Below, piece after piece: positions 1 to 11,165 of a DNA stretch of 64,000 nt (position 1 is the first letter of the stretch; each line of letters starts with the position of its first letter). The translations under genes and the position numbers were made by a program. The notes beneath the pieces are model-generated. The model was not told the DNA's origin, did not search any database, and was given only the letters and a program-made list of their open reading frames with translations. This DNA is from Macrothele yani (Eukaryota; Arthropoda; Arachnida; Araneae; Macrothelidae): contig CM077002.1 in NCBI GenBank assembly GCA_039090855.1, positions 87,486,194-87,550,193 on the forward strand, given 5' to 3'.

Positions 1-1458
1 AGGTTATCATATGCCTTGTCATGAAGTCTGTTGGATATCAAAAATGTTAGTACACACAACGGGCAAGTGCTACAAATTTTACACTTGTTGCAACTGGAAT
101 TTATATTCTCGCTATCATGAAGCAATAGCGTTAATACATCAAAGTTCAAAGCAAAAGAAAACAATTCCAAAATTACTTTATCTCTGTTGACTTGTGGAGA
201 CAGCTTAATAATACCTTCCAAGGCACCATCCTCAAGTCCCTTCTCTGCAATAGTTTTAAACTTTGCTGGGTCCAAGCAGGATAAATCTTTACACAACTTT
301 TTGTGTTGCACAAAGCAGGAATCTAGTGCCTGGACAATGTGGTCCGTCCATTATTAAGTTAAACACATTTACTCGAAAATTAGCTAGAGAATCTGAGGAA
401 TTTTCTTCATCATCAATAAGCTCATCTGCCATACTTTTCTACTTCCTCTGCCTCTTAACTGGCAATGCTGTTGACAAAGAGTCATTTTCCAATGTTTGAT
501 TTTCATCCATATTCAACTGTGAAATCTTGTCATTTCATTTATTTACAAATTCCAATGCCTTCCTGTGAACATTATCAAATGTTCTTGTCTGTTCCTTCAA
601 CTTTGTTGTAGCTGAATGTATTAAACTCCATGCAGTAAACATATCTAAACCACTTGTCTGTAAATAACTTTATAATGGGGCTGTAGTTTCAAATATATAC
701 AAGTAAGTAAATGTTGTTGATATTGTTTCAAACTTTAGAAGTCTTTGAAGTAAAACATTTGCTTCTTGTTCTGTTTTTGCATTAAACTTGTCTGAATTTT
801 GTATCATTGATAAGCATGTCAATAGATTCACAAAAAATGTCCAAATATAGTTTTTGCTGCATTAGATTTTTCTTACCATCTAATCTCATCAATTAGCTTT
901 AATCCTTTCATTTTTTCTTGTCCTAGATGTTTTCTAGCAACTCTATCCATGCAGCCATCCTCTTGTATGATGTTTTCACAAAAGTTGCTAAATTTTGGAG
1001 CAAACTGATAAAAGAAACTGCAGGCACACAACATTTGTTGTTTCGGTTATCACCAAATTCAAGACATGAGCATAGCACCATATATGAATATGTTGATCAG
1101 CCACATCAGTAATTTTGCTTTGTAAACCATTATACTGGCCATGGTAGCTTGCATCACTATCTGTACTATCACATAAACATTCTTTGTGATCAATTTTAAG
1201 ATGCTGTAATGTTTCAGTCAATAGACCAAAAAGTCCCGGTCTTCTACCATCATTACTTGACACAACTGAAAGTAGCCGCTCACAGATAACACTTTTAAGC
1301 ACATACCGAATAATAATGCTAAACTGATTGATGGATGACTTATTTTGTGTTGAATCAACTTGAATAGAATATTATTTTGCTTGAGAAACTTCACGACTAA
1401 TTCTTTCTTGAATGATATTCTTCATAATTTGGATTAACATGTCAATGGTAGTTTTACT

Positions 1459-1575
1459 CAGATATAAAGAGTGGAAGAAATATTATTCTCATAATACGTG
1501 CCAAATATACGTATAAAGTAAATCTCCCTTTGCCACGTATTATGAGAAGAATATTTCTTCCACTCTTTATATCTG
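1459..1575. repeat. 42-nt near-perfect inverted repeat (hairpin)
   Basis: The arms are 1459-1500 and 1534-1575, with a 33-nt spacer. They match at 41 of 42 positions by eye. The stem would resemble a small-RNA precursor or a foldback terminus. It forms exactly the left end of the 399-bp insertion. Confidence 0.85.
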
Positions 1576-1857
1576 AACAACTGGAGATTTAACTTTACAA
1601 CGCTAGATGGCAGCAGAATCTGAATTAATTAAGAACGCTGTTGGAGAATATTCTGATGCTCTTAACCCACAGATACTTGCGAATTCGCCATCATGGGAGG
1701 TGCAATGGATAGCATGCTCAAAAGGTAATCGGGAGATGCGGATTCGATTTCCGCTCCACGGCGATGAAATTTTCTTTTCTGACGTGATTTGATTCATGTG
1801 TGAAACAGTAATTACAGTTAATTCAGCGATGTCTGATTGCTGTGTTAATTATCATGC
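1459..1857. mobile_element. 399-bp insertion with 8-bp target duplication and a terminal hairpin
   Basis: The insertion is flanked by the direct repeat gttttact at 1451-1458 and 1858-1865. Removing it with one repeat restores the reading of the host pseudogene as SKT-TIDM, so both boundaries are supported. An 8-bp duplication fits hAT-type integration, but the two ends are not inverted repeats of each other. Instead the left end is one long hairpin. A short plus-strand open frame (1607-1789, starting MAAESELIKNAV) matches nothing I recognise. This could be a non-autonomous hAT derivative with an unusual end, or a cargo fragment. Confidence 0.7.
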
Positions 1858-2557
1858 GTTTTACTCTGGAATGTAACAAGTCCACCACAGCCTTTACTTT
1901 GAGCCTTTCCTTGTTGTTCTAATCGTTTGATTTTTTATGTAGACTGGTTTTGTACTGCAGAAACGTGAGCTGCCATAATAGGGTCATATTTTGCCATCAA
2001 CTGCACTGTAGCTAAAGATGTGCCATGATTCATAACCTCATTATCCAGAGTATAGGCCGACTCATTTCTGTGACCTCAAAAAGGAAGTGCTTGCTTGACT
2101 AACATCTTTGTGATGTCTATAATCCTCACGACCATACTCCTCTGCTTCAACACTTCTTTCTTTTTAATTAGTGAAGATGCAAAAAAAATTAGCTAAGGTG
2201 CCATCATTAACCACACTGATAAATTGCTGAACATTTCTGACATGTGGTGTTGTCAATTCGTATAAGCTCGGGATAATACGCCTGTAGTCACTAAAGCCAC
2301 GTACAAAGGGGGGTGGATTACAAGTGTTGGGAGACTCAAAGTCCAAGCAGTATGAACAATAAAAGCAACTATTTTCTTCGTTATATGTTAGCCATTTTCT
2401 TGGGACTGAGTCATTCATTATTTATCTCTCATACAAACGAGCACCAAATGGCAGATCATCAAGTGTCTGAAATAGATGTTCAGCAAAAAACTGTTTCAGA
2501 TTCAGTATTATAAATATTTAACAGGAATTATCGAGGATAAATTTATTAAGGTACATT

Positions 2558-2602
2558 ACTTCTCAAATTTTCGATCTATACACTAGATCTTTGTCAGGAG
2601 TT
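2558..2602 (-). ncRNA. Hammerhead-ribozyme-like fold in Pen-1 (degenerate core)
   Basis: On the minus strand: helix I strand CTC (2600-2598), core CTGACAA (2597-2591, consensus CUGANGA with G8 changed to A), helix II of 6 bp (GATCTA/TAGATC, loop GTGTA), GAA, palindrome AATT as helix III, then T and GAG pairing back to CTC. The changed G8 predicts loss of activity. Confidence 0.55.
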
Positions 2603-2640
2603 CTTGTGTCTTACTACTTCCACAGGTCTGGCGACCAAGC

Positions 2641-4860
2641 CTAATGGATTTTCCATCCAGCATGGTCATTGATGTTGCCACCTTGTGTCTTGCAAATTTC
2701 CAGGGATTCCTCTAATTTCCGGATAATTGCATGGGATTGATGTTTGATCACTTTTAAGGAGTCCCAGTCCATTTTGTGGCCAGTTTGTTGTATGTGCCTG
2801 TCTAATCCTGTTTTATTTGATATGTTCCTTATTGCTGCTTTGTGTTCTTTAATTCTAGTGGTTAACCTTCATCCTGTTTCTCCTATATATGGTAATCCAC
2901 ATGAACACTTTATTTTATAAATGACTCCTACCTGGAGTAAAGTATTTTCTTCTTTTTGTTTTAGGGATGGTAAGTATTTTTTAATTTTGTTATTTAAACC
3001 TGGAGCTAACCTAATTTTATATTTAGTGCTGATTTTCTTCAGTTTTTCAAACAGTCCCTTGTGGTAAGTGACTTTTCTTGTGAATAAATATTTAATTTTC
3101 TCTTTATTTCTATCTGTAGTGCCAGTTCTGTTCCTAGTAGGATTTTCTTCCAATAGTTCACGAATTTCTTTTGAAGGGTAACCATTTCCTAATAAGATTG
3201 ATTTTAACTTATTTTTATGTTTTTTCTTAGCTTCTGAAGATGAATTCAGCTTTTCAACTTTTTCTTTAAATTGTAAAGCTTTTTTTCAATAGCTTTATTT
3301 CTTTATATTAATTAGGGTGATCTGATTTATAATTTAGATTTTTTTCTGTATTTGTAGGCTTCTTGTATAATTCTGTGGTAATATATTTTACTTCCCACTT
3401 CAAAGTAATATCTAGGTAATTTAGTTTATTTTCGTTTTGCTCTTCTATAGTGAATTTTAGGGATTCATCATGGGAATTAAAATTTTCTAGAATTTTTGAT
3501 GAGTATCCACTTGAATCTTGATCTATGATGAAAAGGATATCATCCATATATCTACTATACATGCAGAAAATTGAAGGCTTCAATAGGAAAGCCTCTTCTA
3601 TTTTACTTACATAATAATTTGCTAGGTGAGGTGCTAATGAAGAACCCATTGCTAGCCCACATCTTTGCTTATAGAAGCAACCTTAGAATTGAAAAAAATT
3701 ATTGTTTAGAGCACAAACACTGTAAGTTCATGAAGGCCTATTGCTTCTTCTTTATTATATTCATGAAACACTACTAGGTCAGATAGGTCATCTGCTATGT
3801 AATCTATGAGTTTGTCCAGGTTAATATTCGTATACATGGACACAACATCCAAACTTGCCATGGAAGGGTTTTCTAATTCTGGAAGTTCTTCTATTTTCTT
3901 CAATAGCTCTTCAGTGTTCTTTATCAGTACCTTAGGTTTAGGAAGTAACTTTGATAGATGAAACAGTAAATAGTAATGCAAATTGGACAGAGGAGAATAT
4001 TTTGAGTCAGTAATAGGCCTGATAGGTTGTCCTTCTTTATGCAGTTTTAGCAAACCATACATCTGCAGAGTATGATGGGTAATCTTTGAATAATTTTTGA
4101 AGTTGTCACAAATCATATTTTTCTTCTTAAGTGAAAAGAGCAATTTTCTATAATTTGCGGTCGTCATTTCTAGTGGATCGCTATCCAATTTTTCATATAT
4201 TGGTTTGCTTAGTTCTTTTTCCATTTTTAACAAATAATCTGCTTTTTTAATTAGGGTTATTTTCTTGCTCTTACTGCAACTGTTTCTGAGTTCTTTTTGA
4301 ATTTTTCCAGGGCTATTAATTCTTCTTTCGAAAGATTTTTATCAGCATTCCGCTGAATGACCTTGAAATTCGAGAGGCAAGAATTATACTCTTTCCTTAG
4401 CGCTAATGCTACGTCAGGATTTTGACTTTCCAGAGAATAACTTATACATTCAAGTTCCATCATTATTTTCTTCTTATCCATCTTATTCCTGTGAATATTA
4501 AAGTTGTATCCTTTATCCAAAGCACTTAACAAAGCTCTTTCAGTGCTATTTGTGAGATCTACCACGTGTTTTAGTTCTGCTCTTTCACGTGGTACTACGA
4601 GAGTCGCGGGGCGGATTTTTTTTCCCGTTTTTTCCTTAGAGAATCAAGGAATTTTTTATTTTTATCTCTTACTGCATGCATTAGCCAAGTATTCAATTCA
4701 TTTTTTATATTTTCACTTAAAAAAGAAAGTTCCGAATTCCAGATTGTATTTTCCAATATCTTGTTTACGCTAATGCTTTTGTACTTTTCCCGAATGGCTC
4801 CGGCTACGGTCTTCCATTCTACATTCCTGTTGAAGTTAATAGTTAGTCATTTTGAAACAT
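2641..4860 (-). pseudogene. Pen-1 reverse transcriptase / GIY-YIG endonuclease, broken
   Basis: The element's replication protein would reverse-transcribe the PLE RNA and nick the target with its GIY-YIG domain. From the 5' side: an N-terminal region (about 4860-4260, with SELSFLSENIKNELNTWL and the VDLTNSTERALLSALDKG block), RT fingers (PIRPITDSKYSPLSNLHYYL), palm motif ASLDVVSMYTNI, then MGSSLAPHLANYYVSKIEE and the catalytic RYMDDILFIID (about 3545). The linker SNKYKIRLAPGLNN-type block leads to the GIY-YIG motif GVIYKIKCSCG-LPYIGETG (about 2870-2930). An in-frame TGA then follows where Arg is expected, and the frame continues through EHKAAIRNISNKTGLDRHIQ to a stop at 2641. Frame breaks lie near 4590, 4245, 3680 and 3250, so the copy is inactive. 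The GIY-YIG type with CxCG matches Pen-4 and differs from Pen-2 and Pen-3. Confidence 0.85.
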
Positions 4861-5575
4861 TAGGCTAGATTTTCAATGACTGGAGCATAAATTCCACTTT
4901 CTTGCACTCCTTTAAGTAACTAACTTGATCCTGGAAAAGATATAACTTAATCCTAACCCTTTCTATTTTCTTGACGCTCTGCCATGTTTCCAACCCATAA
5001 CCTTCTTTAATTCTAATAATTAATGACTTCATGGCTTCCTCTTATTACTTTCAGTATTATAAATATTTAACGGGAATTATTGAGGATAAATGTTTCAGAT
5101 TTGCTCGTGATGGCTATTGGAAGATTCCAGCAGTTGATCTTTCATTTTCTTGTGTAGGTTCATTTATACTGTGTGCTTCAGAAACCACGTCATTTATGCC
5201 TGAAGGTATATCTGATTCCCTGTAACTAGTTGAAGCTTTGTGTTCAGATATTGCAACTACAGGTAGTAAAGATACTGAAACAATGAAGCCAGAAGAAGTA
5301 CTGGGCCTGGGTTGGTAAGTGAAGGATACTATTGTATTTGTCTCTACATTGAAAGTAGCTCTTTCCTGTTCTTGTAACTCACAAATGATTGAATCATCAT
5401 CACCATGAGTATTGTTCCTTGCTTCTTGATTATTTGTTGCGGAACTGTACATTGATGTGGATGGTGGTTGTGGTATTATAAAATCTGCAAAAGACCTGCT
5501 TCGCTTGGATAATTCCTGCCTGTCTGCTTCTTCTCTCTCTTTGCGTTTCAGTTATCCAGATTTATGCTTTTTTCT

Positions 5576-6138
5576 TTTCCATGTTGGTAAGGGTAATATT
5601 CCTGAAATTAAAACTTAAATAAAAATAATCCACTTTGGGGAAAATGAACATCTGCAATATCTACAGAACTCATTAAACGTAAAAAAAGTTTGCTATGACG
5701 AGGTTTCTTAAAACAAATTAAAATTTCTACATATAATCAGCACACTACCAATTTATGCTTTGTACAAACAAACTGACTGCACACACAACACATGGCAGTT
5801 GTTTTGATGTCTTTAACTCTCACAAAAACTCGAAAGGGAGAAAGAAACACTCGTTAGTCAGAGTTAAGCAAAAGGAAACGTGGGGCATTCAGTGACCCAA
5901 GGTCAACTTCATGAACAGTAAGCAGTCTCCTAGGTGAAGGTTGCAGGGATGGCTGATAGAGAACTACCCCAATAGAAAAGTCAGGAGAGGTGGGAGCGCT
6001 AAGTGCTGCCCTCTTCTGGAAATTCCAATCACTAATTTATGTGGGGCACTCAGTGCCCCTCTTTTCCTTTTCAGGTTTAAAATAGTAATACAACATAAAT
6101 TTTAATTGCACACAGTAATAATATTGGGACTTCAATTA
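5576..6138. other. Intergenic stretch without a recognisable gene
   Basis: AT-rich sequence. Two short similar blocks, gtggggcattcagtg near 5881 and gtggggcactcagtg near 6041, lie about 160 bp apart, suggesting an old local duplication. No coding signal was seen. Confidence 0.5.
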
Positions 6139-6140
6139 TA

Positions 6141-6169
6141 CACAGTCGAGTCACATTCTTGTGACCACC
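6141..6169 (+). repeat. Left terminal inverted repeat of Tc1-A
   Basis: It pairs with the reverse complement of 9894-9922 with few mismatches and follows a TA dinucleotide. Confidence 0.85.
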
Positions 6170-6844
6170 TCCTACTTTTGACATCAACAGCGCGTAGCCA
6201 ATGAATGAAGAAACGTGTCGTAAGCTGGCTTGAGGATATTATAAGGTGTGTAATAGGCATTCTGAAAACATATCACTCGTTGCTGTCATGGATAAAAGGA
6301 GTGATTTATCAGATTTGTAAAAAGGGATGATTACACTAGCCAACAACGGTTCGGTGGTAAACGCGAAAGTAGGTGATTCGTGTGGAAATCTGTGTCCTGA
6401 ATCCGAAAACGACGTTAGTTTTGGTCCATCACATCTAGTTGTTTCGCAATATTGTTTTTTCCGTATACGTGAATTGACGTATCCACATTGTATGTAATGT
6501 AGAGCCATCTCCTAACAATCGCACTTAAATATCCACAAAGAAGTTGACTTAAACCTAGGAAATGCTATATTACTATGAGAAATGCCCCTTGTCAAGGAAT
6601 GTTCCTGCGTACTTCTGCGTTTCGTTATTGTTTATGTTTTCAGACGCCGCTGCATTGCATTAGAGCCGTCGGCGCGACATTAGGCGGAGCACAGCCAGTT
6701 GTTTATTGTACCCCTAGGAGTTTCTGTTTAAAGAACCCTCACATTCCCTCACTGAATATACTATCAGTTGAGCAGAAGGCAGGCATCCTTATGCATGTGC
6801 TGTCCTATATTGGAAGAGTTAAAGTAAAACACGAGTTTGTAAGT

Positions 6845-8552
6845 ATGGCTAGTGCGTCGGGACTGTGTAGAAGACAGTGCGTGCGAAGTCCTCAGCAATT
6901 TTGTTACATTTGGGATGTTATGTGTTTGATGGTAAGGTACGTAAACTAAGTAAACTAGATTCATTCATGAAGAAACTATACTTTGCGTACTTCAAAGTGA
7001 AAGCCGGCGACCAAGATAAGTTGTTTGTGCCTCGCGTTGCTTGTAACAGTTATGTCCAGGGGCTGCGGCACTGGTACAAAGGAAAACGGAAGGTAATGCC
7101 ATTTGCAATTCCAATGATATGGCGTGAACAGAGGAACCACCACGATGACTGTTATTTCTGTATTTACAATGTTGCTGGTTATAACAAAAAGAATTAGAAA
7201 GGAAATAAATACCCAAATCTGGCATCAGCCATACTGCCTGTTCCTCATGGACTTGACTTACCAATACCTACACCACCAGCTAACTTGAGTGATGAATCTG
7301 AAAGCAGTTCTCAACATTCAAACACTGAGGACATAAGTTTTGAACCAGAAGAATTTGACCATTCACTAAAAATGTTTACTCAACCCGAGTTGAATGACTT
7401 GATAAGAGAACTGGGGCTCACGAAGGAAAAGAGTGAATTACTAGGCTCAAGACTTTATGAGAAAAACCTGCTGGCACCTGGAGTTATATTTTCTTGGTAC
7501 AGGAATCATGACAAGTGTTTTCGGAAGTACAACTGAAAGGAAGATGATCTGTTTTTTTGTACGGACATCCATAATCTTATTCTTCAGCTAGGACAGGAAA
7601 TCTATCAACCTAGTTCCTGGCGCCTTTTCATTGACTCTTCCAAAAGAAGCCTCTAGGCAGTTTTACTTCATAACGGGAACAAATTCGATGCTGTCCCACT
7701 TGCTCATTCCATAAAATTGTCAGAATCATACGAAACATTAAAGTTAGTGCTAGAAAAAATTAAATTCCATGAACGTGAATGACAAATATGTGGTGACTTA
7801 AAAGTCATTGAAATATATTGTTAGGACAGCAGAAAGGATACACAAAATGTCCCCGTTTCCTTTGCAAGTGGGATAGCAGAGCCAGGGACAAACATTGGGA
7901 TACTGCATACTGGCCTGAGAGGAAGCAACTGACAGCAGGTTTCAGAATGTCATTGATGAAAGTCTAGTTGATCGTGAGAAAATTCTCCCTCCGTTACACA
8001 TAAAACTTGACATTATGAAAAAGTTTGTAAAGGCACTAGACAATAGTCGTCCGTGCTTCCACTACTTATGCACAATATTTCCTTCATTGTCACAAGCTAA
8101 AATCAGAGAGGGAATATTTGATGGCCCGCAAATTCGTAAACTGATGATGGATAACAATTTCACCTGTACAATGATCGAAACTGAAGAAGAGGCGTGGAAC
8201 GATTTAAAAGAAGTGGTGAAACATTTTCTTGGAAACGTAAAGGATCCGTCGTACTAGACAATTGTACAAAATATGTTGGACAAATTCAAATTGCTTGGTT
8301 GTAATATGAGCCTAAAACTTCATTTCTTAAGTGCACATCTCGATTACTTCCCTCCGAATTTGGGAGCTTTGAGTGAAGAGCAAGGTAAAAGGTTTCACCA
8401 GGACTTAAAACAGGCAGAGCGACGTTATCAGGGACGTTTGGATGGCTGATTACTGTTGGTCTATTGCACGTAAGGATCCTTCCAGAGAACACTCAAGGGC
8501 ATCGCGAGCACTAAGCTTCCATGGCAAGAGAAGAAAAAGAACTGCCGACTAA
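6845..8552 (+). pseudogene. Arthropod multicopy gene of unknown function (EEQGKRFHQDLK family), broken
   Basis: The start at 6845 gives MASASGLCRRQCVRS, then FCYI in a region where relatives have a cysteine-rich zinc-binding start. Frameshifts then lead through KKLYFAYFKVKAGDQDKLF, GLRHWYKGKRKVMPFAIPMIWRE, HHDDCYFC, FTQPELNDLIRELGL, SRLYEKNLLAPGVIFSWY and FIDSSKRS. After 7985 come ILPPLHIKLDIMKKFVKALD, IREGIFDGPQIRKLMMD, EAWNDLKEVVKHFLGN, LHFLSAHLDYFPPNLG and ALSEEQGKRFHQDLKQAERRYQGR, ending SFHGKRRKRTAD at 8552. I recall these motifs from uncharacterised, highly copied arthropod proteins; a mobile origin is plausible but not shown. At least five stops or frameshifts make this copy dead. It sits inside Tc1-A; its own boundaries (roughly 6240-8850) are not resolved. 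Confidence 0.7.
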
Positions 8553-8887
8553 CATTAAGGAATGTAATTAGGTAAGTTTTCAACTCTTGTGCACATTTTT
8601 ATTTTAATTTCTATGTAGTTTTGTTCTGATTATTCCCTTTCACTTTTAAAGGTTGTTCTTGCTTATGTTTAGTTATAAAAATAGTTAAATATGCATGCTA
8701 TATATGCAAAGACATGAAACATGTCGCTTCGGTCAACAGAAATTGATGAAATTACATTATACCATATTGCCAAGGAACCCGATGTGATACAGCAGAACCG
8801 AATGCATTTTTGAATTCAGTGTACAAAGATTAGTAAAAGTCACATATTCAAGTTCATACCGCAGAAAAAATGATTTTCATTTGCAAG

Positions 8888-9892
8888 CTAGTGTTATCCG
8901 CTTTCGCGCCAAGGGTGGCAGTATTTCTGAAACACTGCAGTTTGTGAACTGTTTGCGTGCTGCTGTGGTTAAAGTGTATCGTGATTTGAAGAACGCCACC
9001 ATTGCAAATAAGTGAAGTGGAAACTGCGGAGCACCACGTGCCATTGATATGACAGGTGAACGTTGGCTTCGAAGGTGCATGAAGGCCGATCGACATGCTA
9101 CTGTGCAGCAACTCACTGCCTGAATTGAACCAGGGGCTACCGGAAGTGTGTCTAAAACGACAGTTCAGCGAATCCTGTTGTGTATGAGGCTCCGATGCAG
9201 ACGGGTGATCACTGTACTTATGCTAACAAAGATGCATCAGCAGAAAAGGCTTTCATTTGCATAGCAGTATCAGAATTGGACCTCCGCTGATTGGCAAAGA
9301 ATTGCCATCTCCAATCAGTTACATTTTCTGCTTCATCGAACGGATGGACGTCGGCGTATAAGGCAAGAAACATCGGAGAACAAACACTCTTCAACCATTG
9401 CTGGAAGAACACAAGCTGGTGGGGGCAGCGTTAAGGTCTGGGAAACGTTTTCGTGGCATTTTCTGGGTCCACTCATATCTGTGGAAGGCACTATGGACTA
9501 AATTAGTTATGAATCCATCCTTGCAGACTATGTATACCTATACATGCTGATTGTCTTTTCTGGGACGAATAGAATCTTCCAGCACGACAATGCGACGTGT
9601 CACACAGCTAGAAATGCTCAAGAATGGTTGGAAGAGTATGATGAAAACTTCAAAGTACTTCTCTGGCCCCCTAAGTCCCCAGACTTAAACCCAATTGAGC
9701 GTCTGTGGGACCACCTCGATCGTGTTGTCCGCTCTATGGATCCTCCACCACGCACCCTCCAGTAGCTGTCAGATGCACTACAGTCAGCATGGCTCCACAT
9801 ACCTGTGAACACCTTCCAGCACCTTATTGAGTCACGCTCATCCCGTCTAGCTGCTGTCCGCGCTGCACATGGTGGTTGCTCTGGATATTAAC
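8888..9892 (+). pseudogene. Tc1-A transposase, inactive
   Basis: A DDE transposase that would cut and paste the element. Conceptual translation runs VIRFRAKGGSISETLQFV (helix-turn-helix), RAAVVKVYRDL, GNCGAPRAIDMTGERWL, ATVQQLTA, SVSKTTVQRIL, then WTSADWQRIAISNQLHF, GGGSVKVW, FQHDNATCHTARNAQEWL and SPDLNPIERLWDHLDRVV, ending AAHGGCSGY near 9890. The first catalytic Asp of the usual SDE motif reads SN, so it is lost. By my count 36 residues separate the D of HDNA and the E of NPIE, against 34 in classical Tc1. In-frame stops occur at about 9013, 9121, 9262 and 9499. Confidence 0.85.
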
Positions 9893-9893
9893 T

Positions 9894-9922
9894 GGTGGTC
9901 ACAATAATGTGACTCGACCATG
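9894..9922 (-). repeat. Right terminal inverted repeat of Tc1-A
   Basis: Inverted partner of 6141-6169, followed by TA at 9923-9924. Confidence 0.85.
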
Positions 9923-9924
9923 TA

Positions 9925-10329
9925 TTTTCAAGCTACTGAAAGGTCAATAACATTTTGTGTGTTTTGAATATATTAATTTTGATTTTAAGTAATCTATGGC
10001 TGACATTAACTGATAGAAAGAATATGTTCTATATAATATTAAGAATATGATTAACACTTGAAATATTTCTACCGTTCTCGCCCACTCCTTGCTTTTCGTA
10101 TCCACTACCGAATGGTGACCTCGAAGGATCCACAATCGAGAAGAGTGTTTTGTTGGACCAAACTGGGTTAGAGGAGGCCCACCAATTATTAGGAATAATA
10201 ATGAGGTTACTGCTGTGATTGAAACAGTAGACTGAACTAAAATGATTCTGAAATTCGTCTCAGTCCAACTTCTTTCACATTTGTTAGAAGATACAGCAAT
10301 GATTTGCACTTATTGTCTAATGTTTAAGG
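9925..10329. other. Gap between two Tc1-like elements
   Basis: No motif recognised. An open frame on the minus strand here lacks any family signature and looks like chance. Confidence 0.4.
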
Positions 10330-11165
10330 AGGCCCACTTCATCAGGGGCCCACTTGCCATTTGGCAAGCTGACACCCTGGCCAGTCCGCCGCTGCATGGA
10401 AGGCATTACCACCCACCATGGTCAGCGCAGTGGCAAACCACAGGTGCTGAATGACAGTGACCAACTGTGTCTAACCAGGATTGTCTACACTAACAGACCA
10501 GCGACACTGGCTTAAATAGCATCCACATTCAATGCAGGAGGTACCAGAGGCATATCCATCAGGTCAGTGCAGCGTAATTTAGCATCCATGGGGTATGGGA
10601 GCAGAAGACCAACCACAGTGCCTTTGTTAACACCACGTCATCGGACACAGTGCTTCACCTGGGCTCGTGAACACGGTAATTGGACCCTGGAAGACTGGCA
10701 ACATGTGGCACGGTCTGATTGATACTAGTTGTTATAAGGTGATGGTAGGGTTCAGGTGGGGTGCAAACCCCATGAAGCAATGGACCCAAGCTGTCAACAA
10801 GGCACTGTGCAAGCTGGTGTTGATTCCATACATGTGTGGGGTGTCTTTATGTGACACAGTTTGGGTGCTCAGGTCCTCGTAAACATGGTATTAACCGGTA
10901 ATCACTTTGTTGCTTTGCTGGGTGACCATATGCAGCTCTTCATGGACTTCATGTACCCCAACAACGATGCGATTTTCCAGGCGGCCAATGCACCATGTTG
11001 TCGGGCCCAAGTTGTCCAAAATTCGTTCGAGGAGCATTCTGGACAGTTCCGACGGATGGTGTAACCACTACGTTCACCCAACATGAACCCAATAGTGCAC
11101 TTATGGGACGTGGTGGAAAGGTCCATTCACATCAGCCACTACTTTACTACACTGAGGACTAAATG
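10330..11165 (+). pseudogene. Tc1-B: Tc1-like transposase relic
   Basis: Conceptual translation in shifting frames reads LNDSDQLCLTRIVYTNRPATLA, NAGGTRGISIRSVQRNLASMGY, RRPTTVPLLTPRHRTQCFTWAREHG and WTLEDWQHVARSD (first catalytic Asp). It continues GVHAWGVF-like remains, LTGNHFVALLGDHMQLFMDFMYPNNDAIFQ, then APCCRAQVVQNSFEEHSGQFRRMV and SPNMNPIVHLWDVVERSI. These are the canonical blocks of the arthropod and fish Tc1 group. The second Asp (QQDN) reads QAAN and the Glu of NPIE reads NPIV, so catalysis is lost. Stops at about 10516, 10725 and 11062 confirm decay. I could not find terminal inverted repeats. Confidence 0.8.

Larger units (their letters stand above)
2503..5090 (-). mobile_element. 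Penelope-like retroelement Pen-1
   Basis: A PLE on the minus strand with reverse transcriptase and GIY-YIG parts. The ends carry a 39-bp direct repeat (2503-2541 and 5052-5090, 2 mismatches). Outside these lies the 11-bp target duplication tgtttcagatt (2492-2502 and 5091-5101). Excising the element with one duplication rejoins the host pseudogene in frame as NLKQFFAEHLFQ. Terminal direct repeats of 30-40 bp and target duplications of about 10-15 bp are typical of Penelope-type insertions. Confidence 0.85.
1..5575 (-). pseudogene. ZMYM1/hAT-like transposase-derived gene, interrupted twice
   Basis: Read on the minus strand from about 5575 to beyond base 1. The N-terminal part (5575-5102) has the basic start KHKSG(stop)LKRKEREE and a Ser/Thr-rich linker. 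After Pen-1 it continues NLKQFFAEHLFQ, then RKWLTYNEENSCFYCSYC (a TTF-type zinc finger with CxxC) and GFSDYRRI. Further on come YDPIMAAHV, then ISREVSQAKYSIQVDSTQ, GQYNGLQSKI and IHIWCYAHVLNLV (about 1050-1420), and LIDEIRW near 865. These match the ZMYM1-like DUF4371/hAT-dimerisation family, found as multicopy transposon-derived genes in animals. Stops and frameshifts occur throughout, and the 3' end lies outside the window. Two insertions (1459-1857 and 2503-5090) can be removed with the frame restored. It is most likely a dead copy. The family is seen in the motifs; a former transposase role is inferred. Confidence 0.8.
6141..9922 (+). mobile_element. Tc1-like transposon Tc1-A, split by an unrelated gene
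   Basis: 29-bp terminal inverted repeats lie at 6141-6169 and 9894-9922 (core gtcgagtcacatt..ttgtgaccacc). Each is flanked by TA (6139-6140 and 9923-9924), the Tc1/mariner duplication. The element is 3.8 kb instead of the usual 1.3-1.7 kb, because about 2.6 kb carrying another gene lies between the left repeat and the transposase. Confidence 0.85.

Noticed and set aside
1607..1792. Small plus-strand frame MAAESELIKNAV as a real gene
   Set aside because: It lies inside a 399-bp mobile insertion and also has an open antisense frame; no supporting motif.
2501..5091. 42-bp flanking direct repeat as the target duplication of Pen-1
   Set aside because: Its removal does not restore the host frame, whereas removal of the 11-bp duplication does. 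The longer repeats belong to the element.
9944..10309. 121-residue minus-strand frame between Tc1-A and Tc1-B
   Set aside because: No motif, low-complexity hydrophobic parts; judged to be chance.
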